From NCBI RefSeq assembly GCF_016758175.1, contig NZ_QYAB01000001.1, positions 1,527,849-1,591,848 of the forward strand: a stretch of 64,000 nucleotides of DNA. The letters are read 5' to 3'. The DNA is from Leucobacter zeae. Its GTDB lineage: Bacteria; Actinomycetota; Actinomycetes; Actinomycetales; Microbacteriaceae. Below are positions 18,361 to 26,029 of the stretch, in pieces (positions within the stretch are counted from its first letter, which is position 1; the number at the start of each line of letters is the position of its first letter). The notes beneath the pieces were generated by a model. That model saw only the letters and a list, made by a program, of their open reading frames with translations. It was not told where the DNA came from and did no database searches. A program made the position numbers and the translations under genes.

Positions 18361-19029
18361 GTGAGCGTTGACGATCTCTCGCCGAGCATGCAGAACTACC
18401 TCAAGGTCATCTGGGGGCTGCAGGAGTGGTCCGACGCACCCGTTTCGAACTCGGCGATCGCCGAGGCCGCCGGTGTCCGGCTGTCGACGGTCTCGGACGC
18501 CCTGCGCAAGCTCGCGGACCAGGAGCTCATCGGCCACGCGCCCTACGGTGCCGTGACGCTGACCGAGCTCGGGCACGAGCACGCGGTCTCAATGATCCGC
18601 AGGCACCGGCTCATCGAGACCTTCCTGGTGCAGCTGCTCGGATACGAGTGGGACGAGGTGCACGACGAGGCCGACCGGCTCGAGCACGCCGTCTCGGACG
18701 AGCTCATCAACCGCGTCGATCGAGCGCTCGGCTACCCCACGCGCGACCCGCACGGCGATCCGATCCCGAGCGCGGACGGCAGGATCCACCGGCCCGACGC
18801 CGTCGTGCTCGCCGAGGCCGCAGGCCCGGGACGGGTGCGCGTCGAGCGCATCTCGGATGCCGACAACGGCATGCTGCAGTACTTCGCGAGCCGCGGGCTC
18901 GTGGTGGACGCCGAGATCGAGCTGCTGCCGAGCGAACCCTACGCCGAGACCGTGACGGTGCGGGTCGGGGCCGAGACCATCGGGCTCGGCCCCGCCGCCG
19001 CAGCGTCGGTGTGGGTGTCGAGGAGATAG
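18361..19029 (+). CDS. DtxR/MntR-family metal-dependent repressor
   Basis: 222 residues with the three DtxR domains in order: winged helix (about 1-70, recognition helix region R-L-S-T-V-S-D-A-L-R-K), metal-binding and dimer domain with I-R-R-H-R-L-I-E-T-F-L and H-D-E-A-D-R-L-E-H (His and Glu ligands), and a C-terminal SH3-like FeoA-type domain. Such proteins repress metal uptake when iron or manganese is bound; which metal is not decidable from sequence. No metal transporter is adjacent, so targets lie elsewhere. Confidence 0.92.
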   Translation: MSVDDLSPSMQNYLKVIWGLQEWSDAPVSNSAIAEAAGVRLSTVSDALRKLADQELIGHAPYGAVTLTELGHEHAVSMIRRHRLIETFLVQLLGYEWDEVHDEADRLEHAVSDELINRVDRALGYPTRDPHGDPIPSADGRIHRPDAVVLAEAAGPGRVRVERISDADNGMLQYFASRGLVVDAEIELLPSEPYAETVTVRVGAETIGLGPAAAASVWVSRR

Positions 19030-19040
19030 GGATCGGCGGC

Positions 19041-19068
19041 TCCTGCGACTCGCTCCGCTCGCGCAGGA
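19041..19068. terminator. Hairpin after the DtxR-family gene
   Basis: Inverted repeat tcctgcg (19041-19047) / cgcagga (19062-19068) starting 11 bases after the stop, between convergent genes. A moderate 7-bp stem with a long loop. Confidence 0.45.
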
Positions 19069-19138
19069 TGACGTGAATACCGCTGGTGCGGGATAACGGG
19101 AGCGGGGCTCGCGAGGGACGGCCGGAGCGGAGTCCGCG

Positions 19139-19528
19139 CTATGCGGCGGGCTTCGCGGGGTCCTTCGCGAACTTGAGGCCGATCACGCATCCGATGATCC
19201 CGGCGATGAAGAGCAGCTTGAGCGGCGATACGGACTCGCTGCCCAGCAGCATCGAGGCGACGACGGTGAGGGCGGCCCCGAGCCCGGTCCAGATCGCGTA
19301 GGCGACGCTGATCGGCAGCCCGCGCATCGCGTAGCCGAGACCGATCATGCTCAACGGGCACGCGACCGCGAAGACGAGGGTCGGCACCAGCCGCGTGAAT
19401 CCCTCCGAATCGTGCATCGCGATCGCCCAGACCGCTTCGAGCACCGCGCTCGCGAACAGCACGACCCAGTGCGCGGGACGCGCGATCTTGGCTTCGCGGC
19501 TCTGCGCCGCGGGGAGTGCGCGAACCAT
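19139..19528 (-). CDS. SMR-family exporter subunit, SugE/Gdx type (second of pair)
   Basis: 129 residues with four membrane helices and the essential glutamate of SMR proteins (E31, in A-V-L-E-A-V-W). The stretch SEGFTRLVPTLVF matches the guanidinium-exporter (SugE/Gdx) subfamily rather than the polyaromatic-drug EmrE subfamily. An N-terminal extension of about 18 residues precedes the first helix. It starts one base after the stop of the first SMR gene, and two-gene SMRs usually form heterodimers. The upstream guanidine-III-like riboswitch supports guanidinium as substrate. Confidence 0.9.
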   Translation of the reverse strand: MVRALPAAQSREAKIARPAHWVVLFASAVLEAVWAIAMHDSEGFTRLVPTLVFAVACPLSMIGLGYAMRGLPISVAYAIWTGLGAALTVVASMLLGSESVSPLKLLFIAGIIGCVIGLKFAKDPAKPAA

Positions 19529-19529
19529 C

Positions 19530-19850
19530 TCAGCTCACCGCCTTGAGCCCGACGACGCAGGCTATCAGCCCGAGCAGCAGTACCACCTTGATCACGGACG
19601 CCCGCTCCTGCCGGGTGATCATCGCCCAGGCCGCCGTGAGCACGGCCCCGATCCCGACCCACACGGCGTACGCGGTGCCCACGGGGATCGCGGACATCGC
19701 GTAGGCGAGCCCGACCATGCTGGCGACGAGCGCGCCGAAGAAGACCAGTGTGGGGCGGAGGCGCTTGAACCCCCGCGAGGCGTCGAGGGCCGTGGCCCAG
19801 ACCGCCTCGAGCATTCCGCTCAGAATCAACACGACCCATGCCCATGACAT
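19530..19850 (-). CDS. SMR-family exporter subunit, SugE/Gdx type (first of pair)
   Basis: 106 residues, four membrane helices, membrane glutamate E15 (G-M-L-E-A-V-W) and the Gdx-type stretch SRGFKRLRPTLVF. It probably exports guanidinium in exchange for protons, as a heterodimer with the next gene. The start at 19850 follows AGAGAGG by about seven bases; longer in-frame starts would run back through the riboswitch. The whole leader appears to be devoted to RNA control. Confidence 0.9.
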   Translation of the reverse strand: MSWAWVVLILSGMLEAVWATALDASRGFKRLRPTLVFFGALVASMVGLAYAMSAIPVGTAYAVWVGIGAVLTAAWAMITRQERASVIKVVLLLGLIACVVGLKAVS

Positions 19851-19864
19851 GGCGCGACCTCTCT

Positions 19865-19904
19865 GGCAGTCGTCAGTGTGCGGGTACTGCTCCCTCGTCC
19901 GCAC
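19865..19904 (-). promoter_or_regulatory. Probable guanidine-III (mini-ykkC-III class) riboswitch
   Basis: Read on the minus strand, the leader contains GTGCGG-ACGAGGG-AGCAGT-A-CCCGCAC followed by ACTGACGACTGCC. This matches the guanidine-III aptamer layout known from Thermobifida: P1 GTGCGG/CCGCAC (19899-19904 with 19878-19883), the conserved ACGAGG between the strands, GTACCCG, and a pseudoknot P2 GCAGT/ACTGC (19886-19890 with 19866-19870). The 3' P2 strand ends two bases before the ribosome site, so control is probably translational. It directly precedes SMR exporter genes, the expected target. Confidence 0.78.
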
Positions 19905-20067
19905 CCCGGTCGCGGGGTCTGCCTCAAGTGTCGCACACCTCGACGGACTCCGTGCCCAGGAGCTGCACAGGGTACGCGCGGTGCCGATCGGGGGCGCCGC
20001 CACCCCGGATCCGACGGGGTTCCAGCGCGTCGGATGAGAAACTCACCGCTCGGCATGCTCCATGGGG

Positions 20068-20096
20068 GATAATCGGAGATGCGCCGGTTCGGCGCA
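20068..20096 (+). promoter_or_regulatory. -10 box and initial hairpin of the 20123 gene
   Basis: GATAAT at 20068-20073 is one base from the TATAAT consensus. The expected transcript would begin almost at once with a 7-bp hairpin, tgcgccg/cggcgca at 20080-20096. Confidence 0.45.
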
Positions 20097-20122
20097 GACG
20101 ACGGGGGATCGAGAGGAGCGCG

Positions 20123-20779
20123 GTGTTCGGCTGGTCCAAGAAGCAGCGCAAGCGCAAGACGTCGCGGCCCCCGCGCAAGCTGCCTCGTCGCGTGCTCGCC
20201 CCGGTCGAGGAGATCGCCGAGCAGGGACTGCTCGTCGCGGACGTCGCGGTGCGGATGACGGTGAAGAACGCGATCATCATGAACGCGCTGAAGCGCCACG
20301 TCGACTACGACGGCGCGCAGATCGTCGACATGGTCCGCGAAGCGACCGAGGATCTCGCCGTCGAGCGCGAGAAGGACGCCACCCACATCTCCCGCATGCG
20401 CAACGAGATCCGGGACACGGGTCGCAGCTCATGGAGCGAGTCCGACTACGGCAACGACGACAACCGCACCCTGCGCCATCGCCAGGAGGTGTACGAGCGC
20501 GTCGCGGCCGAGCTGCGCGCCCGGGCCGCCGATGACGCGTACCTGCAGGCGACGGCCGAGCGCGCGCGCTCGATGGCGTGGGACGAGATCGGCGACTCGC
20601 TGAAGGAGCGGGCCACGCACCCGTACTACAGCGGGGGAGACAGCGACGAGTACCGGGATGCCCGCGAGGGCAGGATCCAGCAGCTCATCGAGAAGGACCT
20701 CACGCAGCTCATCCAGCAGCAGAACGGCAAGCCGGCGAAGGGGTGGAAGGCCCGCCGCAAGGAGCGCTCGGGCGACTGA
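20123..20779 (+). CDS. Conserved hypothetical cytoplasmic protein
   Basis: 218 residues, highly charged, opening with a basic stretch (W-S-K-K-Q-R-K-R-K) and ending with another (K-G-W-K-A-R-R-K-E-R). The middle is predicted helical, rich in Arg/Glu/Ala, possibly coiled-coil. No signal peptide, membrane segment or catalytic motif was recognised. The basic ends hint at nucleic-acid or ribosome contact, which is inference only. GTG at 20123 follows GAGGAG by four bases. Confidence 0.72.
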   Translation: MFGWSKKQRKRKTSRPPRKLPRRVLAPVEEIAEQGLLVADVAVRMTVKNAIIMNALKRHVDYDGAQIVDMVREATEDLAVEREKDATHISRMRNEIRDTGRSSWSESDYGNDDNRTLRHRQEVYERVAAELRARAADDAYLQATAERARSMAWDEIGDSLKERATHPYYSGGDSDEYRDAREGRIQQLIEKDLTQLIQQQNGKPAKGWKARRKERSGD

Positions 20780-20844
20780 GGCGCGTCCGGTCGGTCGGGT
20801 CCGCGCCTGGGGCGCCCCGGGCCGGCAAGCGGTTCGACTGCCTT

Positions 20845-21237
20845 CTAGCCGCGCTCGAGCAGCTCGGGGTGCTTCGCGAGGTAGCCCTCGATGAACCAGC
20901 ACGACGCGAGCACGCGCCGGTCGCCGATGGCATCGCCCGTGAGGGCGCGCCGTGCGAGCAGCCCGGAGAGCCCCGTGCCCCGCAACGCGGGCGCGACCAC
21001 GGTGTGGTCGAAGTCGATGATGCCGGGATCCTCCGTCGACCCAGCCCCGCGCAGCGTGTAGTGCGCTTCGCCCACGAGCCGCTCCGCGCCGGTGCCCGAT
21101 CCGTCGCCGGTGCCCGGCCGTCCGTCCGCGCCCGATCCGGCGTCGGCTGCGTAGAGGGCGTACCTGCTCCGCTCCGGCTCGTGGGCGAATCGGAAGCCGT
21201 CGGCCGCGGCCTGTTCCTCGTTCTGGTACCTGGACAT
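20845..21237 (-). CDS. GNAT-family N-acetyltransferase (YjdJ/COG2388 type)
   Basis: 130 residues. The acetyl-CoA motif A has the pattern V-V-A-P-A-L-R-G-T-G-L-S-G-L-L, preceded by a beta-strand with the I-D-F-D-H-T turn typical of short single-domain COG2388 acetyltransferases. A Gly/Asp-rich insertion lies near residues 32-52. The acceptor is unknown. The start is fixed by TATGGT exactly six bases upstream. It faces the divergent lipoprotein gene. Confidence 0.84.
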   Translation of the reverse strand: MSRYQNEEQAAADGFRFAHEPERSRYALYAADAGSGADGRPGTGDGSGTGAERLVGEAHYTLRGAGSTEDPGIIDFDHTVVAPALRGTGLSGLLARRALTGDAIGDRRVLASCWFIEGYLAKHPELLERG

Positions 21238-21243
21238 GGCCAC

Positions 21244-21249
21244 ACCATA
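21244..21249 (-). promoter_or_regulatory. -10 box of the GNAT gene, leaderless
   Basis: TATGGT on the minus strand, six bases before the ATG at 21237. Confidence 0.55.
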
Positions 21250-21306
21250 CTCCGCCGGGCTGGGGCTGCTGCCAGGCGACCCCGACGAGCGCCTCGGGCG
21301 GAGCGA

Positions 21307-21312
21307 TATCCT
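21307..21312 (+). promoter_or_regulatory. -10 box of the lipoprotein gene, leaderless
   Basis: TATCCT, six bases before the ATG at 21319. Confidence 0.55.
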
Positions 21313-21318
21313 CGAGTG

Positions 21319-21888
21319 ATGCGCAGAACGACTCGGTACGGCGCTGCGGCGTGCGCGGTGCTCCTCCTCCCGGCGCTCGCCGCGTGCTCGGCGCCGGAGC
21401 CCGAGCCGCCCCGGGAGCTGACGATCAGCGACGCCGGCGGCGTCTACCTCGAGGCCGTCTGCCCCGTGAACGACGCCTGGGACCTGGCGGATGTCGAGGT
21501 CGACCGCCTCCGCCTCGCCGTCGCCCGCGGCGAGGTCGACGCCGACACCGAGCCGTTCGCCGATGCGATCCGCACCGTCGCGCAAGCCGATGTTGCGGCC
21601 GCCGAACGCCTCGGATCGGAGCGCCAGATCTGGCCGGGGCACGCGGCGGACGCCGTCGCAGCGGTCGTCGAGACCCTGGAGGCCGAGCGCGCTCAGGCGC
21701 GCAGGGTCGCGAAGCTCGACGCCGAGGAGATCGCGGCGTACGAGTGGGCCGGTGCGGCCGAGAGCGCCGCGGCTTCGGCCGCAGCGCGGAAGGCGCTCGA
21801 GCTCCCCGACGACGGTGCGGCCGCCTGCGCCCGATGGGCCGAGCAGCGGACCGGCGAGTCGGACTCGACGGAGGCTGAGGATGACTGA
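21319..21888 (+). CDS. Predicted lipoprotein, function unknown
   Basis: 189 residues with a clear lipoprotein signal: basic start, hydrophobic core, lipobox L-A-A-C with Cys23. The mature part is alanine- and glutamate-rich, probably helical, and contains three further cysteines. No family recognised. Its 3' end overlaps the start of the SAHH-like gene by eight bases, so the two are probably co-transcribed. Whether this reflects function is unclear. Confidence 0.78.
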   Translation: MRRTTRYGAAACAVLLLPALAACSAPEPEPPRELTISDAGGVYLEAVCPVNDAWDLADVEVDRLRLAVARGEVDADTEPFADAIRTVAQADVAAAERLGSERQIWPGHAADAVAAVVETLEAERAQARRVAKLDAEEIAAYEWAGAAESAAASAAARKALELPDDGAAACARWAEQRTGESDSTEAEDD

Positions 21889-23719
21889 GACGAGGGGGCC
21901 GGTGGCCATGCACGACGGAGGAGCGATGCCCGAAGGCCCCGCCAGGCTTCGCGTGGAGCGCGCGCTGCGGGCGGCTGCGCGCGCCGGCAACCGCCTGCTC
22001 AGCGGCGGCGTCGCACGGGTAGAGGTCACGGCCGAAGACGATCGCCGAGTGCTGGTGGGCGCGCTGGCCCGCTCGGGCGTACGGTGCGCTGCCGACGCTG
22101 CGGCGCCGGCAGACTTCGTGTTCGTGGATCGCGCGCACGGGGGAGACGCGGCCACGGCCGGGCCGGAGGCCGGCACCGTCGCGACCGAATCCGGCGTCGC
22201 ACCGCACGGAGCGGGAGGCGGCCTGCCCGCGGTCGTGGTGGGGCTCGACGGGTCCCTCCGATCGTCGCGGAGCGATGACGCGCCTGCGCGGATCGCCTGG
22301 GCGGCGAGGGGCATGCCCGCCACCTCAGCGCTCGCCGAGCGCCTCAGAGCTGCGAACGCCGGGCGCTCGCCGCGCATCGCCGTGAGCCTCGTGCTCGAAC
22401 CGAAGACCGCGGCGTTCACCCTGGCGCTCGCGGAGGCCGGCTGCGAGGTCGCGCTGTTCAGCGCGACCTCCGAGACCGACACGGAGGTCGCCGCAGCGCT
22501 CGCCGCCGACGGCCGGGTCGCGGTGTTCGCCCCGACGGCTCCCGTCGACCCGCACTCAGCGCCGAGCGAGCCGAACGCTCCGGGCGCCGGCACGCGCGCC
22601 GCTGAGTTCGAGGCGGCGGAGGCCGACTCAGCCGCGGTCGACGTGGCCGCGGTCGACGCCGCGCACGCCGCCGGAGTGCTGGCGTGGGGCCCCGAGTTCC
22701 TGATCGACGACGGCTCGCACCTGATCCGACTGGCCCACACCGAGCGACGCGAGGCCCTGCGCGGACTGCGCGCGGCCGCCGAGGAGACGACGAGCGGCGT
22801 GCGACCGCTCCACGAGATGGCACGCGACGGCATGCTGCGGATCCCGGTCGTCTCCGTCAACGACGCGCGTACGAAGACCGGCTTCGACAACCTCATCGGC
22901 ACCGGACAGTCGTGCGTCTTCGCGATCGCCGACCTGCTCGACGCGGCGGGCTGGTCCCCGCGGCGCGGTGGATCCCGCGGCGACCGCGCGGGATCCACCG
23001 GTGGCGTGGATGCCGCCGCCTCAGCGGGCTATCCCGGCGTAGCCGGCACCCGGTGGACGATCGTGGGCTACGGCCCAGTCGGGGTCGGCACCGCGCGTTT
23101 CGCAGCGGCCCTCGGCGCGCGCGTCGCGGTCGTCGAGCGCGACCCCGTACTGGCGCTCGCCGCGCTCCACGACGGCTTCGAGGCGCGCACCGCGGCGGAT
23201 GCGCTGCCCGACTCCGACGTCGTGGTGAGCGCGACGGGCGTCTGGCACACGCTCGATGCGATGGATCTGGCCGCGGTGCCCGACGGCGCAGCGGTCGCCG
23301 TCGCCGGGGGGATCGACGACGAGCTCGCGCTCGACGCCCTCCGCGCGCAGGGTTGGACCGAGCGCCGGATCGCCGACGGGGTCGACGAGTGGATCGCCCC
23401 GGGCCGAGACGCGGGACCGCTCGTGCTCGCGCGCGGCGGCGGAGTCAACTACACCGCGGCGGAGGGGAACCCGATCGAGGTGATGGATCTCTCATTCGCC
23501 ACCCAGCTCGCGGCGCTGGTCGGTCTGCTCGAGCGCGCCCCCGCACCGGGCGTGCATCCGCTCGGTTCCACGGCGGAGCGCGCGGTCGCCGACGCGGCGC
23601 TCGGCGCTCGCGGCGGCCGGGCCGCGGAGGGGGCGGCTCCCGCCAGGGCCGGGGGAGCGGCGCAGCCGTGGACGGTGCACCGCTACCGCGCGCACGCCGA
23701 CGGCACCGAAACGCCCTAG
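21881..23719 (+). CDS. Divergent S-adenosylhomocysteine-hydrolase-like protein
   Basis: 612 residues. The C-terminal half matches adenosylhomocysteinase: D-D-G at 276-278, E-E-T-T-S-G at 301-306, the active-site run V-N-D-x3-T-K-x2-F-D-N at 326-337, and the NAD site GYGPVGVG at 396-403. The N-terminal region is altered: the stretch that should hold the His of H-M-T reads V-L-E-P-K-T (about 171-176), and the C-N-I motif is absent. The N-terminus (about 1-165) and a linker at 220-265 are extra. Conventional hydrolysis is therefore doubtful. Starts at 21881, 21908 or 21926 are possible. An amidohydrolase follows directly. Confidence 0.82.
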   Translation: MTETRGPVAMHDGGAMPEGPARLRVERALRAAARAGNRLLSGGVARVEVTAEDDRRVLVGALARSGVRCAADAAAPADFVFVDRAHGGDAATAGPEAGTVATESGVAPHGAGGGLPAVVVGLDGSLRSSRSDDAPARIAWAARGMPATSALAERLRAANAGRSPRIAVSLVLEPKTAAFTLALAEAGCEVALFSATSETDTEVAAALAADGRVAVFAPTAPVDPHSAPSEPNAPGAGTRAAEFEAAEADSAAVDVAAVDAAHAAGVLAWGPEFLIDDGSHLIRLAHTERREALRGLRAAAEETTSGVRPLHEMARDGMLRIPVVSVNDARTKTGFDNLIGTGQSCVFAIADLLDAAGWSPRRGGSRGDRAGSTGGVDAAASAGYPGVAGTRWTIVGYGPVGVGTARFAAALGARVAVVERDPVLALAALHDGFEARTAADALPDSDVVVSATGVWHTLDAMDLAAVPDGAAVAVAGGIDDELALDALRAQGWTERRIADGVDEWIAPGRDAGPLVLARGGGVNYTAAEGNPIEVMDLSFATQLAALVGLLERAPAPGVHPLGSTAERAVADAALGARGGRAAEGAAPARAGGAAQPWTVHRYRAHADGTETP

Positions 23720-23722
23720 AAT
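23717..23722 (+). promoter_or_regulatory. -10 box of the amidohydrolase, overlapping the preceding stop codon
   Basis: TAGAAT, whose first three bases are the TAG stop of the SAHH-like gene. Seven bases separate it from the GTG at 23730. Confidence 0.5.
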
Positions 23723-23729
23723 CGTGCGG

Positions 23730-25040
23730 GTGACTTCCGCAGACCCGATCGTCGTCCACAGCGCGGCCCTCGTCTTCCCCGTGACCAGCCCCCGCGTCGT
23801 CGACGGGGCCGTCGCGGTGCGCGGGGACCGGATCCTGCATGTCGGCGACCGACGCTGGGTGCTCGACACGCTCCGCGACCGGGGAGCGGCGTTCACGGAG
23901 GAGCGCTGGGACGGGGTGCTCACGCCGGGGCTCGTCAATGCCCACACGCACCTGCAGTACACCCGTATGGCCGAGGTCGCGGCGCGGGACTACACCGGCT
24001 TCGACGACTGGGGCGATGCGTTCGACCGGGTCTACGGACGCGGCGGGCACGACTGGCGGGCGGCGGCGGCGGAGGGCGCGGGCATGAGCCTCGCCGCGGG
24101 CGTGACGGCTGCGGCGGACGTCGTGACGGACCGCGAGGCGCTCGGCGCGCTGCACGACGCGGGGATGCACGGCATCGCCTACTGGGAGGTCTACGGCGCC
24201 AGCAACGACGGCTGGGACGCCGCTGCGAAGCACGGCGTCCGCGAGCAGATCCGCGCGATCCCGACCCCGCCGGGCGCCGGGGTTTCGCCCCACGCGCCCT
24301 ACTCGCTCGATGTGCAGCCGCTGCTCGAGCTCCCCGACATCGTGCGCGAGGAGGGGCTGCGCCTCCACATCCATCTCGCCGAGGCGCACATGGAACGCGA
24401 GTTCGACGGGATCGACGGCTTCGCGGGCGCCGGATCCACGGGCCACGGCGCCTGGCCCGAGCTCGGCGCCGATAGTTTCCGGGCCCTGAGGTCGCACGGC
24501 ATCGGGGTCTCGTCGACGCAGTTCGTCGACCACCTCGGGGTGCTCGGGCCCGACTGCCACATCGCGCACGGCGTCTACGTGAGCGCCGAGGATCGTGCAC
24601 TGCTGCGCGCCCGCGGCACGAGCGTGGCGCTCTGCCCGCGATCGAACGAGGTCATCGGACTCGACATGCCCCCGGTCGCGGCGTACCTGCGGGAGGGCAA
24701 CCCGATCGCCGTGGGCACTGACTCGCTCTCGTCGTCGCCGTCGCTCGATCTGCTCGCCGACGTCGGCGCGCTCTACCGGGTGGCGCGGAAGCAGGGCTAC
24801 CGGGGTGACGACCTGCACCAGCGCCTGTTCGGCGCGGCGACGCTCGGCGGAGCGGCCGCGCTCGGTCTGAACGTGGGCAAGCAACGGATCGGGCAGCTCG
24901 GCGTCGGCGCGATGGCCGATCTCGCGTACTTCGACGTGCCCGTGCGCAACCCCGACGCAGCGCTCGCGGAGCTCGTGGAGGCGGGGGCGGGGCTCGCGAG
25001 GCGCACCGTCGTCGGCGGCGTGGAGAAGTTCCGCGCCTGA
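23730..25040 (+). CDS. Amidohydrolase-superfamily deaminase
   Basis: 436 residues. Metal-site motifs in order: N-A-H-T-H-L (two His), H-I-H-L-A-E (His), H-G-V-Y region (His) and G-T-D-S-L-S-S (Asp), the pattern of the chlorohydrolase/MTA-SAH deaminase/aminofutalosine deaminase group. Placement after an SAHH-like gene suggests a purine-nucleoside or SAH-type substrate. No other menaquinone (mqn) gene is present to support aminofutalosine. GTG at 23730 is preferred over 23724 because of the -10 box spacing. Confidence 0.85.
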   Translation: MTSADPIVVHSAALVFPVTSPRVVDGAVAVRGDRILHVGDRRWVLDTLRDRGAAFTEERWDGVLTPGLVNAHTHLQYTRMAEVAARDYTGFDDWGDAFDRVYGRGGHDWRAAAAEGAGMSLAAGVTAAADVVTDREALGALHDAGMHGIAYWEVYGASNDGWDAAAKHGVREQIRAIPTPPGAGVSPHAPYSLDVQPLLELPDIVREEGLRLHIHLAEAHMEREFDGIDGFAGAGSTGHGAWPELGADSFRALRSHGIGVSSTQFVDHLGVLGPDCHIAHGVYVSAEDRALLRARGTSVALCPRSNEVIGLDMPPVAAYLREGNPIAVGTDSLSSSPSLDLLADVGALYRVARKQGYRGDDLHQRLFGAATLGGAAALGLNVGKQRIGQLGVGAMADLAYFDVPVRNPDAALAELVEAGAGLARRTVVGGVEKFRA

Positions 25041-25060
25041 CGCCGCCCCGCTCGGCGGCG
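25041..25060. terminator. Hairpin after the amidohydrolase gene
   Basis: cgccgcc (25041-25047) / ggcggcg (25054-25060), immediately after the stop codon. Confidence 0.5.
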
Positions 25061-25129
25061 TCGCGCGCGCCGGGCCCGGCACTGTGACCGGGTGTGACGG
25101 CGCATTCGATCCGCGCCCCGCGGGTCTCG

Positions 25130-25135
25130 TACAAT
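25130..25135 (+). promoter_or_regulatory. -10 box of the amino acid ABC operon
   Basis: TACAAT, one base from consensus, about 57 bases before the ATG at 25193. Unlike many neighbours this operon has a leader and an AAGGAG ribosome site at 25182-25187. Confidence 0.55.
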
Positions 25136-25192
25136 GAACCTCGGCCCGCTCGGCACCCGCCGCGCGCACCGCACGTCCTGCAAGGAGCACCC

Positions 25193-26029
25193 ATGTCACG
25201 CACTTCCCGCCTCGTCGCCGCCGCAGCCGCCGGCGCCGCAGCGATCCTCCTCCTGACCTCCTGCTCGAGCGGCGGCTCCGACGCCGGCGCGGCCTCGGAC
25301 GGGGTCGGGGCGGTGACCGAGGGCAAGCTTACGGTCGCGACCGGCGAGCCCGCATACGCGCCGTGGGTGCTGAACGACGACCCCGAGAGCGGGGAGGGCT
25401 TCGAAGCTGCGGTCGTCTACGCCGTCGCCGAGGAGATGGGCTACGCGAAGAGCGATGTCGTGTGGACCCGCTCGGGCTTCGAGGCGGCGATCGCCCCCGG
25501 CCCCAAGGACTGGGACCTCAACGTGCAGCAGTTCTCGGTCGACGAGCAGCGCAAGAAGGCCGTGGACTTCTCGTCGCCCTACTACGTCACGACGCAGGCC
25601 GTCGTGGCGGCGCCAGGCACGAAGGCGGCCGATGCGAAGAGCATCGCCGACCTGAAGGACGCCGCGATCGGCGTCGCCTCGGGCACCACGTCGCTGCAGG
25701 TCGCCGAGGAGGTGCTCGGCGAGACCCCGCAGGTCTTCAACAGCGTCGACGACGCCGTCGCCGCCCTCACGAGCGGGCAGATCGACGCGCTCGTCACGGA
25801 CCTGCCCGGCGCGTTCTACGTGCGCGACGCCCAGCTCGAGGGCGAGGGCACGATCGTCGGCCAGCTCGAGTCGGACGCGGGCGGCGACGAGTTCGCCTTC
25901 GTGCTGCCGAAGGACTCGGCGCTGACGGCCGAGGTGTCGAAGGCAGTCGACGCGCTGCGCGAGGACGGCACCCTCGACGAGCTCGCCGCGAAGTGGATCG
26001 CGGACCAGGGCGCCCCCGTCCTCGAGTGA
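25193..26029 (+). CDS. ABC transporter substrate-binding lipoprotein (polar amino acid family)
   Basis: 278 residues. Signal peptide with lipobox L-T-S-C (Cys24), then the SBP_bac_3 two-lobe fold: E-G-K-L-T-V-A-T-G-E-P-A-Y-A-P-W at the start, D-L-N-V-Q-Q-F-S-V in lobe 2 and the hinge motif A-A-I-G-V-A-S-G-T-T-S. It captures an amino acid or opine outside the membrane; the ligand is not decidable. AAGGAG precedes ATG 25193 by five bases. The permease start overlaps its stop. Confidence 0.93.
   Translation: MSRTSRLVAAAAAGAAAILLLTSCSSGGSDAGAASDGVGAVTEGKLTVATGEPAYAPWVLNDDPESGEGFEAAVVYAVAEEMGYAKSDVVWTRSGFEAAIAPGPKDWDLNVQQFSVDEQRKKAVDFSSPYYVTTQAVVAAPGTKAADAKSIADLKDAAIGVASGTTSLQVAEEVLGETPQVFNSVDDAVAALTSGQIDALVTDLPGAFYVRDAQLEGEGTIVGQLESDAGGDEFAFVLPKDSALTAEVSKAVDALREDGTLDELAAKWIADQGAPVLE

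Noticed and set aside
19851..20040. Guanidine-I (ykkC) or guanidine-II (mini-ykkC) riboswitch upstream of the SMR genes
   Set aside because: The GGUCCGAGAG core of class I and the paired ACGR-loop hairpins of class II are absent. The accccg/cggggt stem at 19903-19918 has loop CGAC, not ACGR. Class III fits instead.
23730..25040. Aminofutalosine deaminase of the alternative menaquinone pathway
   Set aside because: The fold allows it, but no other mqn gene is present and the neighbour is SAHH-like.
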